In this document: one piece after another, positions 1 through 6,098 of the stretch
Layout: each line of letters opens with the position of its first letter
Position numbering within the stretch: the stretch's first letter is position 1
Origin: a virus
Virus record (IMG/VR): IMGVR_UViG_3300036652_001842
Coordinates: 1-23,612 of that record
Direction: 5' to 3' (one strand)
Length of the DNA: 23,612 bases
The notes under the pieces: generated by a model
What the model was told of the DNA's origin: nothing
Databases searched by the model: none
Seen by the model: only the letters and a program-made list of their open reading frames with translations
Translations under genes and position numbers: made by a program

Positions 1-28
1 ATATTGATGAAAGAACAGGAGAATAGCA

Positions 29-514
29 TTGAAAAACGTAGCATTTATTGATATCGACGGCGTTATCGCCAATAACGATGCCCGCTTTGAGCAGGCAACA
101 ACTAACGGCAAGATTGATTGGAAGATAGCGTTTGATTCAGACCTGATCAAGTTGGACACGCTTATTGACGGCGCTGATGAGTGCCTCCAACATCTTCAGA
201 AGACATTCAGGATAGTGCTGTTCTCATCGCGTCCAGAGTCTCTCCGAGAGGCGACGAATGCCTGGCTAAAGGAGCATGGACAATACGGCATACCGCATAG
301 CCACCTCGTACTCAAGCCGCCAGCAGCGCAATATACAAAGACCGTTACATGGAAAGCCTTGACTCTCGATACCCTGGCAATGTTCCTTGACGCAGAGTTC
401 GCCATATTTGTCGATGACGAAGCAGCAAACATTGACGAGGTGGTGAAACACATGGATACTCGTCGTTATACATTGAATACGTACAGTGATCTGGCCTCTG
501 CTGTCAAAGAATAA
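29..514 (+). CDS. HAD-superfamily phosphatase-like protein (161 aa)
   Basis: Predicted HAD-fold phosphohydrolase, similar in layout to the phosphatase domain of phage polynucleotide kinases and to small 5'-nucleotidase-like phage proteins. Visible motifs: motif I DIDG with nucleophile Asp8 and acid/base Asp10, motif II FSSR (Ser66/Ser67), a Lys-rich stretch near 104-109 suitable for the conserved Lys, and motif IV VDDE with Asp129/Asp130. The start is TTG, chosen because AGGAG lies 7 nt upstream and the DxDG motif follows directly. The gene runs opposite to all phage structural genes, converging on the lysis module, and is followed by an intrinsic terminator. It may belong to a separate early or metabolic unit whose beginning lies left of the window. 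The fold is well supported; the substrate is unknown. Confidence 0.85.
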   Translation: MKNVAFIDIDGVIANNDARFEQATTNGKIDWKIAFDSDLIKLDTLIDGADECLQHLQKTFRIVLFSSRPESLREATNAWLKEHGQYGIPHSHLVLKPPAAQYTKTVTWKALTLDTLAMFLDAEFAIFVDDEAANIDEVVKHMDTRRYTLNTYSDLASAVKE

Positions 515-533
515 CCCCGCATCTCATTGCTCG

Positions 534-563
534 CCTCGATACCGCTGCGTGTCGAGGTTTTTT
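534..563 (+). terminator. Intrinsic terminator after the HAD gene
   Basis: A 6-bp stem CCTCGA/TCGAGG (534-539 with 552-557) with a 12-nt loop is followed directly by six Ts (558-563). It lies 20 nt after the HAD stop codon in the same direction. Confidence 0.7.
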
Positions 564-616
564 GTTGCGTGCGTTGTCTTTTCCATGTTTCTCACTGCTC
601 ACTGTATTGAATATAT

Positions 617-656
617 AGAGAGTCCAATGTATACGTCAATCTACACTGCACTCTCT
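617..656. repeat. Long-armed hairpin in the convergent intergenic region
   Basis: AGAGAGT (617-623) pairs with ACTCTCT (650-656), and an inner TGTA/TACA pair lies in the loop. The stretch 515-709 between the convergent HAD and holin genes contains no ORF with a ribosome binding site; it holds this hairpin and two terminator-like hairpins. Function is unknown; probably part of the transcriptional barrier. Confidence 0.4.
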
Positions 657-659
657 TTG

Positions 660-702
660 CCCGACAACGCATCTCAGAGCCATCCCTGAGCGCGTTGTCG
701 GG
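660..702. terminator. Strong hairpin terminator between convergent transcripts
   Basis: A perfect 10-bp stem CCCGACAACG/CGTTGTCGGG (660-669 with 693-702) has an inner CTCAG/CTGAG stem. It is followed on the plus strand by a T-rich stretch (TCTTTGTTTATT). It starts 8 nt past the holin stop on the minus strand. On the minus side there is no T tract, so it is most convincing as a second plus-strand terminator, and may act on both strands. Confidence 0.65.
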
Positions 703-709
703 TCTTTGT

Positions 710-1090
710 TTATTGTGGTATGTCAGTGGTCTTCAGTGGGCTTGTTGGGCCTCCAGTGATGATCGTTGGCTCAGCGACGACCACAGTGTCTTTTGATGTT
801 GCGCCGATGCCTGCGAAGGAGGTCAGATATGCATCAAGGTTCTTCAATGGACCAGAGAGAAGCGTTGACATCACAGCGAGCACCGCCAGAAAGTCTAGAT
901 AGGGATTAATCAGGTGAATCTGGTTCTGGCTCCATGACTGGCCAACGGCAAAGACGATGACGACCACGGTGGCAATGATGCTATTGATTTGTGGTGAAAG
1001 CTTGTCCTGCTTGAGTAAGCCTGGTAGAACCACGCCGATCACTGGCAATAGTGCTGCCAAGAACGCGAAGATGATTTGTTGTGCTGACAT
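710..1090 (-). CDS. Phage holin-like membrane protein (126 aa)
   Basis: Likely holin: a small inner-membrane protein that opens the membrane so the endolysin upstream in the operon can reach the wall. The N-terminal half has hydrophobic stretches at about residues 5-25, 36-54 and 65-83, followed by a polar, Pro/Thr-rich cytoplasmic tail, the usual layout of three-TM holins. The start ATG (1090) is preceded by AAAGGAC at good spacing. It is the last gene of the minus-strand late operon, 36 nt after the lysin gene, and the hairpin at 660-702 follows. The family assignment rests on size, topology and position, not on a diagnostic motif. Confidence 0.75.
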   Translation of the reverse strand: MSAQQIIFAFLAALLPVIGVVLPGLLKQDKLSPQINSIIATVVVIVFAVGQSWSQNQIHLINPYLDFLAVLAVMSTLLSGPLKNLDAYLTSFAGIGATSKDTVVVAEPTIITGGPTSPLKTTDIPQ

Positions 1091-1126
1091 GAGATGAGTC
1101 CTTTCAAGGAATAAATGGACGATGAT

Positions 1127-2152
1127 CTATACTTTCAACAAGGTAGCAGCCTGGGCTATTTTGTTTTTCAGTACAGTGATCTCATCAATGAGTGCTGTGT
1201 TTGTTGGGATTGCCTTGAGTTGATTGATTTGGTTTTGTAGCGGTGTTATCAGGCTCTGAGCAAGAATTGCCTGCCCTTTACTGCCTGGATCGATATGGAT
1301 CAGATAACAGGGCTCGTTAGTTGGCGGACGATCAAGTAGACGTTTTGGGTCATACACCACGACGCCACCACGCTCCAAGCGCTGTATGATGACACCAGGG
1401 ATGGTTGTTGAATCCTCATTGCTAATCGGTAAGCCAAACACTGCCACGCCGCCATAGCGGGCATACCATGCGGCAATGGCTCCACCCATATACATGCCGT
1501 TATTCTTGCACTTCCACCGTGCACCATCGGCAACGAAGTAATTTCTCATTGTGGCATCGGTAAATGATGCTGCTGGCATATCTTCCTCCTCTTGTATCTT
1601 CCATGCAGGTGTAACCGCTGTGGCCCAGTACGGTGACATATTGGCGATGATGTATGTACGAGGTCCAGAGCGTATTGTGTTTGGTGCTGTGATATTGGCA
1701 GAGTCGCGTACAAGCACATTGCCATCAGGCGCTATACCAGTAAGCAGAATAATGTGATCAAACCCAGTACTGTTCCATGGGTAGGGGCTACCACCAATAG
1801 CCTTATCAAACACTTGTGTTTCTGGCAGGCAAATAATGACCGGGTAGCCAGCATTCAGATTTGATTTGATGGTGATCCAGTCAGGATTAATATCCTTGCC
1901 GGTTATGCCATACGTGGCCAGGTCTGTATGCAATGTTGCCTGTGTCATGCCATCTGGTTCGCCAAATTGCTCATAATGCTGATTGGCTGATGCAGTGACA
2001 GCATCAGCAGTCCATGGCTGTCCACCAGGAGCGGCGCTACCAGCTGCGTCTGCTGCAGAGAAGTATCCGCACTTGCTGGTATTGCCATCAGGTCCAAATT
2101 GCGTCTCACTGCTAAATTGTCCAACTTCACCACTACTACTAAGCTTGACCAT
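1127..2152 (-). CDS. C39-like cysteine peptidase endolysin with LGFP-like wall-binding segment (341 aa)
   Basis: Predicted phage lysin. The N-terminal domain (about 15-175) looks like a C39-type papain-fold peptidase: Cys28 in KCGYFSAADAAG, His133 in GFDHIILLTG, and Asp150 in VRDSAN, in the correct order and spacing. Residues about 205-270 (AAWYARYGGVAVFGLP, then GGVVVYDP) resemble an LGFP repeat, a cell-wall-associated module. The C-terminus (about 295-341) is a short predicted coiled coil. There is no signal peptide, so release would depend on the adjacent holin. AGAAGGAGG sits 4-5 nt upstream of the ATG. The start overlaps the preceding gene by 14 nt, suggesting translational coupling. Target bond (peptide cross-link) is inferred from the family; it could instead be a structural C39-like protein, but the position next to the holin favours lysis. 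Confidence 0.8.
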   Translation of the reverse strand: MVKLSSSGEVGQFSSETQFGPDGNTSKCGYFSAADAAGSAAPGGQPWTADAVTASANQHYEQFGEPDGMTQATLHTDLATYGITGKDINPDWITIKSNLNAGYPVIICLPETQVFDKAIGGSPYPWNSTGFDHIILLTGIAPDGNVLVRDSANITAPNTIRSGPRTYIIANMSPYWATAVTPAWKIQEEEDMPAASFTDATMRNYFVADGARWKCKNNGMYMGGAIAAWYARYGGVAVFGLPISNEDSTTIPGVIIQRLERGGVVVYDPKRLLDRPPTNEPCYLIHIDPGSKGQAILAQSLITPLQNQINQLKAIPTNTALIDEITVLKNKIAQAATLLKV

Positions 2153-2723
2153 TGGTTACCTCCTTCTTTGGCATGGTTTGCTTCGATAGCACAAAGAGCA
2201 TAACGACTGTCCCTGCAATCAGTGTTGCGATGACCACCTGCGTCACAATGAGTTCTGTGTTGACGGCGTCGATGCGGTCTTGGATGAGTACTGATACCTG
2301 ATTCATGATTAAAGAATAATTGCGTTCGTGCTGCAGGATGATCTGGATCTGTGTTGTGTCGTCAGGATGAGCTAAGAGCTTATTAGCAGCTGTATCCAGC
2401 GCAACATAGTCTGGTTGCGCCTGGCTGAGCAGTGTTTGTATGTCCGTGTTGTGGGTCTGCACCAGCTGCGTTTGCTCCTTCTCCCAGGCGGGCAGCGTGT
2501 TCTGTATTTCGCTGATGGCTTGGATATGTGCGCTGGCTGGACGATATTCTAGTGTGAGTGCATCCTTGGCAATCTTCTGCGCTCGCATGCCTTGGAGGCA
2601 AGACTGACTGACAAGATCAGCCTCACTATAGGTGAGCGGCAAGAGCACGAAGCCTGCCAGCAGAATGAGCAACGCTATTGATGCGATGAACGCAATACGA
2701 CGGTAGATGTTTATCTTCCTCAT
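2139..2723 (-). CDS. Two-TM membrane protein with PilJ/4HB-like helical sensory domain (194 aa)
   Basis: An N-terminal TM helix (about residues 10-30) and a C-terminal TM helix (about 160-180) flank about 125 residues of predominantly helical sequence predicted outside the membrane. The first helix after TM1 contains QGMRAQKIAKDALTL, resembling the GRQRMLSQRIAK signature of the type IV pilus methyl-accepting (PilJ N-terminal) sensory domain, followed by a pattern like IxNTLPAWEKEQTQL. There is no HAMP, kinase or methyl-accepting region. An in-frame ATG at 2738 overlaps the upstream stop (ATGA) and would give 199 aa, but it has no Shine-Dalgarno site; the ATG at 2723 has AGAGGAG 5 nt upstream and is preferred. 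It lies in the lysis module. It could be an accessory membrane or lysis-timing protein; function is unknown. Confidence 0.65.
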   Translation of the reverse strand: MRKINIYRRIAFIASIALLILLAGFVLLPLTYSEADLVSQSCLQGMRAQKIAKDALTLEYRPASAHIQAISEIQNTLPAWEKEQTQLVQTHNTDIQTLLSQAQPDYVALDTAANKLLAHPDDTTQIQIILQHERNYSLIMNQVSVLIQDRIDAVNTELIVTQVVIATLIAGTVVMLFVLSKQTMPKKEVTNGQA

Positions 2724-2734
2724 AACTCCTCTCA

Positions 2735-3124
2735 TCATTGGATAAAGTGCGTCAGGTACGCGATCAGAAGCGCGACAAGTACTGAGACAACTACAGAGAC
2801 AATGCCGTAGAGCACTCTGATCTGTAGCTTGTCTTGGCTTTCTCGTTGAGCATTGTCTCGCCTCTGCGCTTCTGTTTCTTGATTGATCATTTTTTGTGTC
2901 ATATCCGATATTTGTTTTCTGATTTCAGCTACATCGCTTTTTATTTCGTGCACAGATGTTTCGATACTTCGCAATTGCAGCTCGTTTTCGCGTTGCGGCA
3001 CGTACAGGCTAAACTGGCCTTGGAGCGTGTTCAGTTGCTTCTCGATGCCGTCAAGGCGAAAGGTTAATGTGCTGAAATCCGGTTGCATATTCATAGTATT
3101 TAGATGGATCGGTTTGTCTTGCAC
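2735..3124 (-). CDS. XhlA-like coiled-coil membrane protein (129 aa)
   Basis: Long heptad-like helical region (about 20-100: DGIEKQLNTLQGQF, then SIETSVHEIKSDVAEIRKQI) followed by one C-terminal TM helix (about 105-126) and a short tail. This is the layout of the haemolysin XhlA family, which works with holin in phages of Gram-positive bacteria. The GTG start at 3124 lies 3 nt after the upstream stop with only a weak ribosome binding site, so translation is probably coupled; an internal ATG at 3094 is possible but also lacks a clear site. It precedes the PilJ-like protein, lysin and holin. Confidence 0.7.
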   Translation of the reverse strand: MQDKPIHLNTMNMQPDFSTLTFRLDGIEKQLNTLQGQFSLYVPQRENELQLRSIETSVHEIKSDVAEIRKQISDMTQKMINQETEAQRRDNAQRESQDKLQIRVLYGIVSVVVSVLVALLIAYLTHFIQ

Positions 3125-3127
3125 GCG

Positions 3128-3865
3128 CTACTCGCTTGTTTCATTAGGTGGATTGACCGCCGGTAATCGTGGTGAGGTGATCACACCATGTTCTTGTAAA
3201 ATCCTGGTAACAAGATCCTTCACCTGTGCTTCTGTGTAAACTTGCATTGGTTCTTCTGGCTCAGATGGCACTTGCCACACATTGCCACTTGCTATTAGTT
3301 GTTGCGCAAAATCTGCATGGCGTGCTACGGCCGGATGTTGCTCAACACTCTTTATCTCAGCTTGGATACTTTCAGTGAGCATCCAATCAAGCGGCGCATC
3401 TGGTGCTTTGTTCTTGATATCAGCCTGCACTTGCAGAATCTGATCTACATTTAAATGTGCAAATGTTGGATGCGGATTTAATTTTTTTGTGACTTCCACC
3501 GTGGTCTTCCACACATTTTTTGAGTACTTTGGATGTGGGTTAGGTGCCACCTGTAATATCTTATGTGTGATCTCATCATAGGTGATGACGGGAGGTGTAA
3601 GCTCCTCATCATCATATACATGCAGTGACATTTTCCTGCCACACGCAGGACATGGTGGTAACTCAATGTCATTCGGTGTTGTCCAGTGAATACTAGGGTC
3701 ACTCAGATGTGCCGTGAGAGTTTCCCCAGCAGGCTGGCCCCGTTGGGCTTCTCCGTGATGAGCACACTCGATACCGCTATCCCATCCCTGGCAGTTATGA
3801 TACCGGCAGATGGGATTATGGCAGTGCCAGGATATTGATCCATCATTGTTTATTGTGTGTAACAT
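3128..3865 (-). CDS. Hypothetical protein with Cys/His zinc-binding-like motifs (245 aa)
   Basis: Not recognised. The N-terminal region is Cys/His-rich (HCHNPICRYHNC at residues 14-25, Cys34, His36, His37), and a CPAC knuckle follows at 72-75 with GRKM after it, so one or two zinc-binding knuckles are likely. The middle (about 90-190) is mixed polar with repeated NPHP motifs (APNPHPKYS, KLNPHPTFA). A helical C-terminus contains TEAQVKDLVTRIL. AGAGG lies 10 nt upstream of the ATG. It sits between the intron-split appendage gene and the XhlA-like gene. A nucleic-acid or protein-interaction role is possible; nothing more can be said. Confidence 0.6.
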   Translation of the reverse strand: MLHTINNDGSISWHCHNPICRYHNCQGWDSGIECAHHGEAQRGQPAGETLTAHLSDPSIHWTTPNDIELPPCPACGRKMSLHVYDDEELTPPVITYDEITHKILQVAPNPHPKYSKNVWKTTVEVTKKLNPHPTFAHLNVDQILQVQADIKNKAPDAPLDWMLTESIQAEIKSVEQHPAVARHADFAQQLIASGNVWQVPSEPEEPMQVYTEAQVKDLVTRILQEHGVITSPRLPAVNPPNETSE

Positions 3866-3886
3866 ATGTATATGCCTCTATATGCA

Positions 3887-4499
3887 CTAAAACTGAATTG
3901 TAAAATTTCCCCCTGCTCGTGCATTAGGAGAAGGCCCCGTTGAGTTAATCGAAAAGATTTGAAATCCACTTGATGACAGGTTTCCTGTTGAAAGTGTCCC
4001 CATGCCAGCCGTTGGTGACACCGTACTTGTGTCAAAAGAGACACTGACTGGTGTTGATCCACGTGAGATGGTTTGTATCCACTGTGCAACAACGGCGTTG
4101 GTTGTATAGACAGGACCAGCTAGGAAGTATTTTCCTATCTCCTGGCCTCCGCTGCCTTGTTGTAGAATATTGACGATCTGGTTCACGTCCTGAGCGTTTC
4201 ATTATTTGTTACTTGTTATGACTTTAATACACATAACAGGGCTAATCATTTCTGTTAGCCTCTTACTATTACTAATAAGACCAGACTATGGCTCCAACCT
4301 GACAACGTTGTCAGGTGCCTCTCACTTAGTCGTTACGGGTGCCCTAGCATCGTTGCTATGCTTCCCACGGCGTTATCCACTGCGTCATCATTCGCGTTGG
4401 GACTTTCGCCGTTTCCAGAGAGGTTGTTCGACAGGGATTACTCCCTGAAGCCACTAACTAATTAATGGTGGTCCCAGAACTGACGGTATATAGGCTCAA
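3887..4499 (-). CDS. Small phage appendage protein split by a group I intron (join 4499-4465, 4199-3887; 115 aa)
   Basis: Two exons on the minus strand. Exon 1 starts at TTG 4499, 10 nt after AAAGGAG (4516-4510), and ends at T4465; exon 2 starts at A4199. Joining them gives 348 nt (115 codons plus stop) with N-terminus MSLYTVSSGTTINAQDVNQ. That matches the LYTVxxGTTINAxDVNQ pattern common at the start of small phage tail or appendage proteins, and the joint falls inside the ATA Ile codon. Unspliced, exon 1 reads into the intron and stops after 13 codons. Without splicing only a GTG-start 99-aa ORF (4186) is left, with no properly spaced ribosome site. The remainder is Ser/Thr/Gly-rich beta-type sequence ending GGNFTIQF. 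Neighbours are tail-tip genes upstream and lysis genes downstream. Splice sites are inferred from RNA structure and reading frame. Confidence 0.8.
4200..4464 (-). ncRNA. Group I self-splicing intron, 265 nt, ORF-less
   Basis: All coordinates are plus-strand positions of the minus-strand RNA. P1: CCAU (4468-4465) pairs with GUGG (4454-4451), placing the U-G wobble at the 5' splice site. P2: CAGGGA/UCCCUG (4447-4442 with 4437-4432), GUAA loop. P3: CCUCUC (4423-4418) with GAGAGG (4323-4318). P4: ACGGCG (4412-4407) with CGCCGU (4372-4367). P6: AGCAU/AUGCU (4362-4358 with 4350-4346). P7: GACUA (4331-4327) with UAGUC (4288-4284). P8: ACCUGACAA/UUGUCAGGU (4316-4297). P9: 8-bp stem with GUAA loop, then P9.1 GGCUAA/UUAGCC and P9.2 UGUUAUG/CAUAACA. 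It ends AUAAUG with terminal G at 4200. The segments AACGACUA and UUGGAGCCAUAGUCUG correspond to conserved R and S elements and resemble the phage T4 td intron. Possible P10: AAC of exon 2 with GUU at 4458-4456. Confidence 0.88.
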
Positions 4500-4585
4500 T
4501 TTGTTGTTTCTCCTTTAATTACAACTAAAACAAGCATGAGATAGCACAACGATCCCTTTATATATACAAGATGGCGGAAATAAGG

Positions 4586-4591
4586 TATAAT
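4586..4591 (+). promoter_or_regulatory. Candidate -10 box for the HNH gene
   Basis: A perfect TATAAT lies 84 nt upstream of the preferred HNH start codon. No good -35 hexamer is present at 16-18 nt. The expected start near 4598 would begin the leader just before the 4609-4641 inverted repeat. Low certainty. Confidence 0.35.
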
Positions 4592-4600
4592 GGAAGAGAC

Positions 4601-4641
4601 AAAAAAACGCCGTAAAGCGTGTTGGTAGCACGATCTACGGC
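4601..4641 (-). terminator. Intrinsic terminator on the late-operon strand, upstream of exon 1
   Basis: Read on the minus strand, GCCGTAGA-t-CGTG pairs with CACG-c-TTTACGGC (4641-4629 with 4621-4609): 12 pairs with one mismatch and one G-U wobble, a 7-nt loop CTACCAA, then G and seven Ts (4607-4601). The plus-strand version of the helix has more mismatches, because the G-U becomes A-C, so the minus RNA is the better fold. It would stop late transcripts that have crossed the HNH gene in antisense, before they reach the intron and lysis genes. Those genes would then need readthrough, antitermination or a promoter in 4600-4520, where only an AT-rich TATATAAA is seen. Confidence 0.6.
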
Positions 4642-4674
4642 TAAGTAACCACCTTGGTTAGAAGGATGATAACT

Positions 4675-5433
4675 ATGTTTACAGTGTACCATGATCCGCT
4701 TTATCCTGTCACGCAAAAGTGCAAATTGTGTGGTATAGAAAAGAACCTTAGCGAATTTTACCCAGACAAAGCAAAAAAATCTGGTTATAAATCGAAGTGC
4801 AAAAAGTGCATCCGAGATAAACCTATAATCATTATTCAGACCCCTCTTCCTTTTGCTGACTCCGTGAACTCTAAAACTTGCCTTCAGTGTCACATGGAAA
4901 AACCATTGAGCGAATTTCATAAAAAAGCAAGCTCTAAAGATGGTTTGGCTTTTTGTTGTAAGGAGTGCAGAAATCAATTTGGTCGTGATGCATATATAGC
5001 TTTGCCTAAAGAACAAAGGAAGATTATAAGACGCCAGAAGTATCTGAGTAACCGTGAGTACCAACTTGAGCATGCAAGAAGATATATAGCCAAACATCCA
5101 GAAAAGAGACGGAAGTACCAGAGCACCTATGTTGCAAAATATCCATTGAGGGCGCGTGAATTCACCAGACGATATAAAGCCAGAAAGAAGTTTGCGACAA
5201 ATGGAAAAGTAGATTACAGCCTTATCATCAAGCAATTTGGATATATCTGCCATATATGCAACGGGACTATTGACCATAATGATCTCCACATGGATCACGT
5301 TATTCCTCTTTCTCGTGGTGGCGCTCATTCCCAAGGGAACCTGATGCCGTCGCATAGCATTTGTAACTTGCGAAAACACGACAAGCTCATGGAAGAGCTT
5401 ACAGAATATGAACGTCGTGGTCCTAATGCTTAA
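4675..5433 (+). CDS. HNH homing-type endonuclease with two zinc ribbons (252 aa)
   Basis: Predicted site-specific DNA nuclease. Two tandem four-Cys ribbons: C16-x2-C19 with C42-x2-C45, and C69-x2-C72 with C95-x2-C98, each around a K-x-LSEFxxxK core. A long basic helical linker (about 105-180) follows. The C-terminal HNH domain has C192-x2-C195, MDHVIPLSRGG with Asp207 and His208, Asn222, His227 and CN at 230-231. The start at 4675 is chosen because AGAAGGA lies 8 nt upstream; a TTG at 4654 and an ATG at 4666 are in frame but have no ribosome site. It lies antisense to the whole late operon, is more AT- and Lys-rich than its neighbours, and sits 175 nt from a group I intron. This fits a free-standing homing endonuclease acting with the intron; target unknown. 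Confidence 0.88.
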   Translation: MFTVYHDPLYPVTQKCKLCGIEKNLSEFYPDKAKKSGYKSKCKKCIRDKPIIIIQTPLPFADSVNSKTCLQCHMEKPLSEFHKKASSKDGLAFCCKECRNQFGRDAYIALPKEQRKIIRRQKYLSNREYQLEHARRYIAKHPEKRRKYQSTYVAKYPLRAREFTRRYKARKKFATNGKVDYSLIIKQFGYICHICNGTIDHNDLHMDHVIPLSRGGAHSQGNLMPSHSICNLRKHDKLMEELTEYERRGPNA

Positions 5434-5453
5434 CATATTGCTCCTGTAACAAT

Positions 5454-6086
5454 TCATAACAAATTCACTAAATAGTCACAGCTGATGCTAAACGCCCCTT
5501 TTGTAAAAACAAAAAGGGCGTGACTCATGAGTGTACCCGAATTGAGCGTGGAACTTGCACCACCACCAAATAATCCAGCATTGGTATATGCGAATTGTGC
5601 ATCAGTTGTACCAAATTGAATATTTATATCGACCTGAGTCCCGCTGATAGCAAAGCTTGCTGGAATTTTACGAAACACTTCATTTGAAAGCGCTGTATCC
5701 ATTGGTGAGGTTGCAGTGATCCCCCCTGTTCCTACTGCAAAATATTGGCTCCATTGTGTTGTTGATCCACTCGGAGAGCCAATATACGAGAGGACATTAT
5801 TCCTCCCTGCGTTCATAATCTGATTTTTTGCCTCTGCTACACCTAATCGATCCTTTTCTCGTTCGCTCATACGGGCAGGAACAAGGATCTTGCCTTTGCC
5901 ATCTGTCGTAGGCAGCCACCATTTTTGGTAGTCATCGGTGGACCAGCCGTCTGGCAACCTGCGCACGCGAATGATCCCCTCAGCAAATTGTTTTCTCCCA
6001 AACTTTTTTTTGCCGAAGATATAAGGCATGCAGAAACTGGCTGTCTCAGCGATACTTGTTCTCTTCTGTGATTGATTGAAAAGCAT
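5454..6086 (-). CDS. Putative tail or receptor-binding appendage protein (210 aa)
   Basis: Not a named family. The N-terminal half is basic and polar (about 15-100). The C-terminal half (about 105-210) is beta-type and Gly/Ser/Thr-rich, with phrases such as AVGTGGITAT, YTNAGLFGGG and LMSHALFVFTKGAFSIS that recall C-terminal domains of small phage tail or appendage proteins. AAAGGA is 8 nt from the ATG at 6086 and only 2 nt from an in-frame ATG at 6092, so the shorter form is preferred. It begins 12 nt after the tail-tip gene. The end looks complete, so the HNH insertion 21 nt downstream did not obviously truncate it. A strong hairpin lies inside its last 70 nt. Confidence 0.65.
   Translation of the reverse strand: MLFNQSQKRTSIAETASFCMPYIFGKKKFGRKQFAEGIIRVRRLPDGWSTDDYQKWWLPTTDGKGKILVPARMSEREKDRLGVAEAKNQIMNAGRNNVLSYIGSPSGSTTQWSQYFAVGTGGITATSPMDTALSNEVFRKIPASFAISGTQVDINIQFGTTDAQFAYTNAGLFGGGASSTLNSGTLMSHALFVFTKGAFSISCDYLVNLL
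5493..5520 (-). repeat. 12-bp hairpin inside the 3' end of a coding region
   Basis: On the minus RNA CGCCCUUUUUGU pairs with ACAAAAGGGGCG around a UUUU loop, with one G-U pair (5520-5509 with 5504-5493), followed by UUUAGC. It lies within codons for HALFVFTKGAF, 39 nt before the stop. The G-U becomes a mismatch on the plus strand, so the fold favours minus-strand RNA. It could be a weak terminator or an mRNA 3'-end stabiliser. Confidence 0.5.
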
Positions 6087-6098
6087 AATCATAATCCT

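Noticed and set aside
515-709. tRNA or small RNA gene in the convergent intergenic region
   Set aside because: The hairpins do not form a cloverleaf and no CCA-type acceptor pairing or anticodon arm is present.
4298-4315. Perfect 18-bp palindrome as a repressor operator
   Set aside because: It is the P8 helix of the group I intron, flanked by P7 and J8/7 in the right order.
4558-5457. A 299-codon open frame on the minus strand with an excellent AGGAG plus ATG at 5436
   Set aside because: It lies fully antisense to the HNH gene, whose Cys and HNH motifs are clear, and its translation is hydrophobic/aromatic with no domain. I also tested this ATG as the true exon 1 of the intron-split gene; no P1 pairing worked, whereas exon 1 at 4499-4465 gives P1, frame and motif together.
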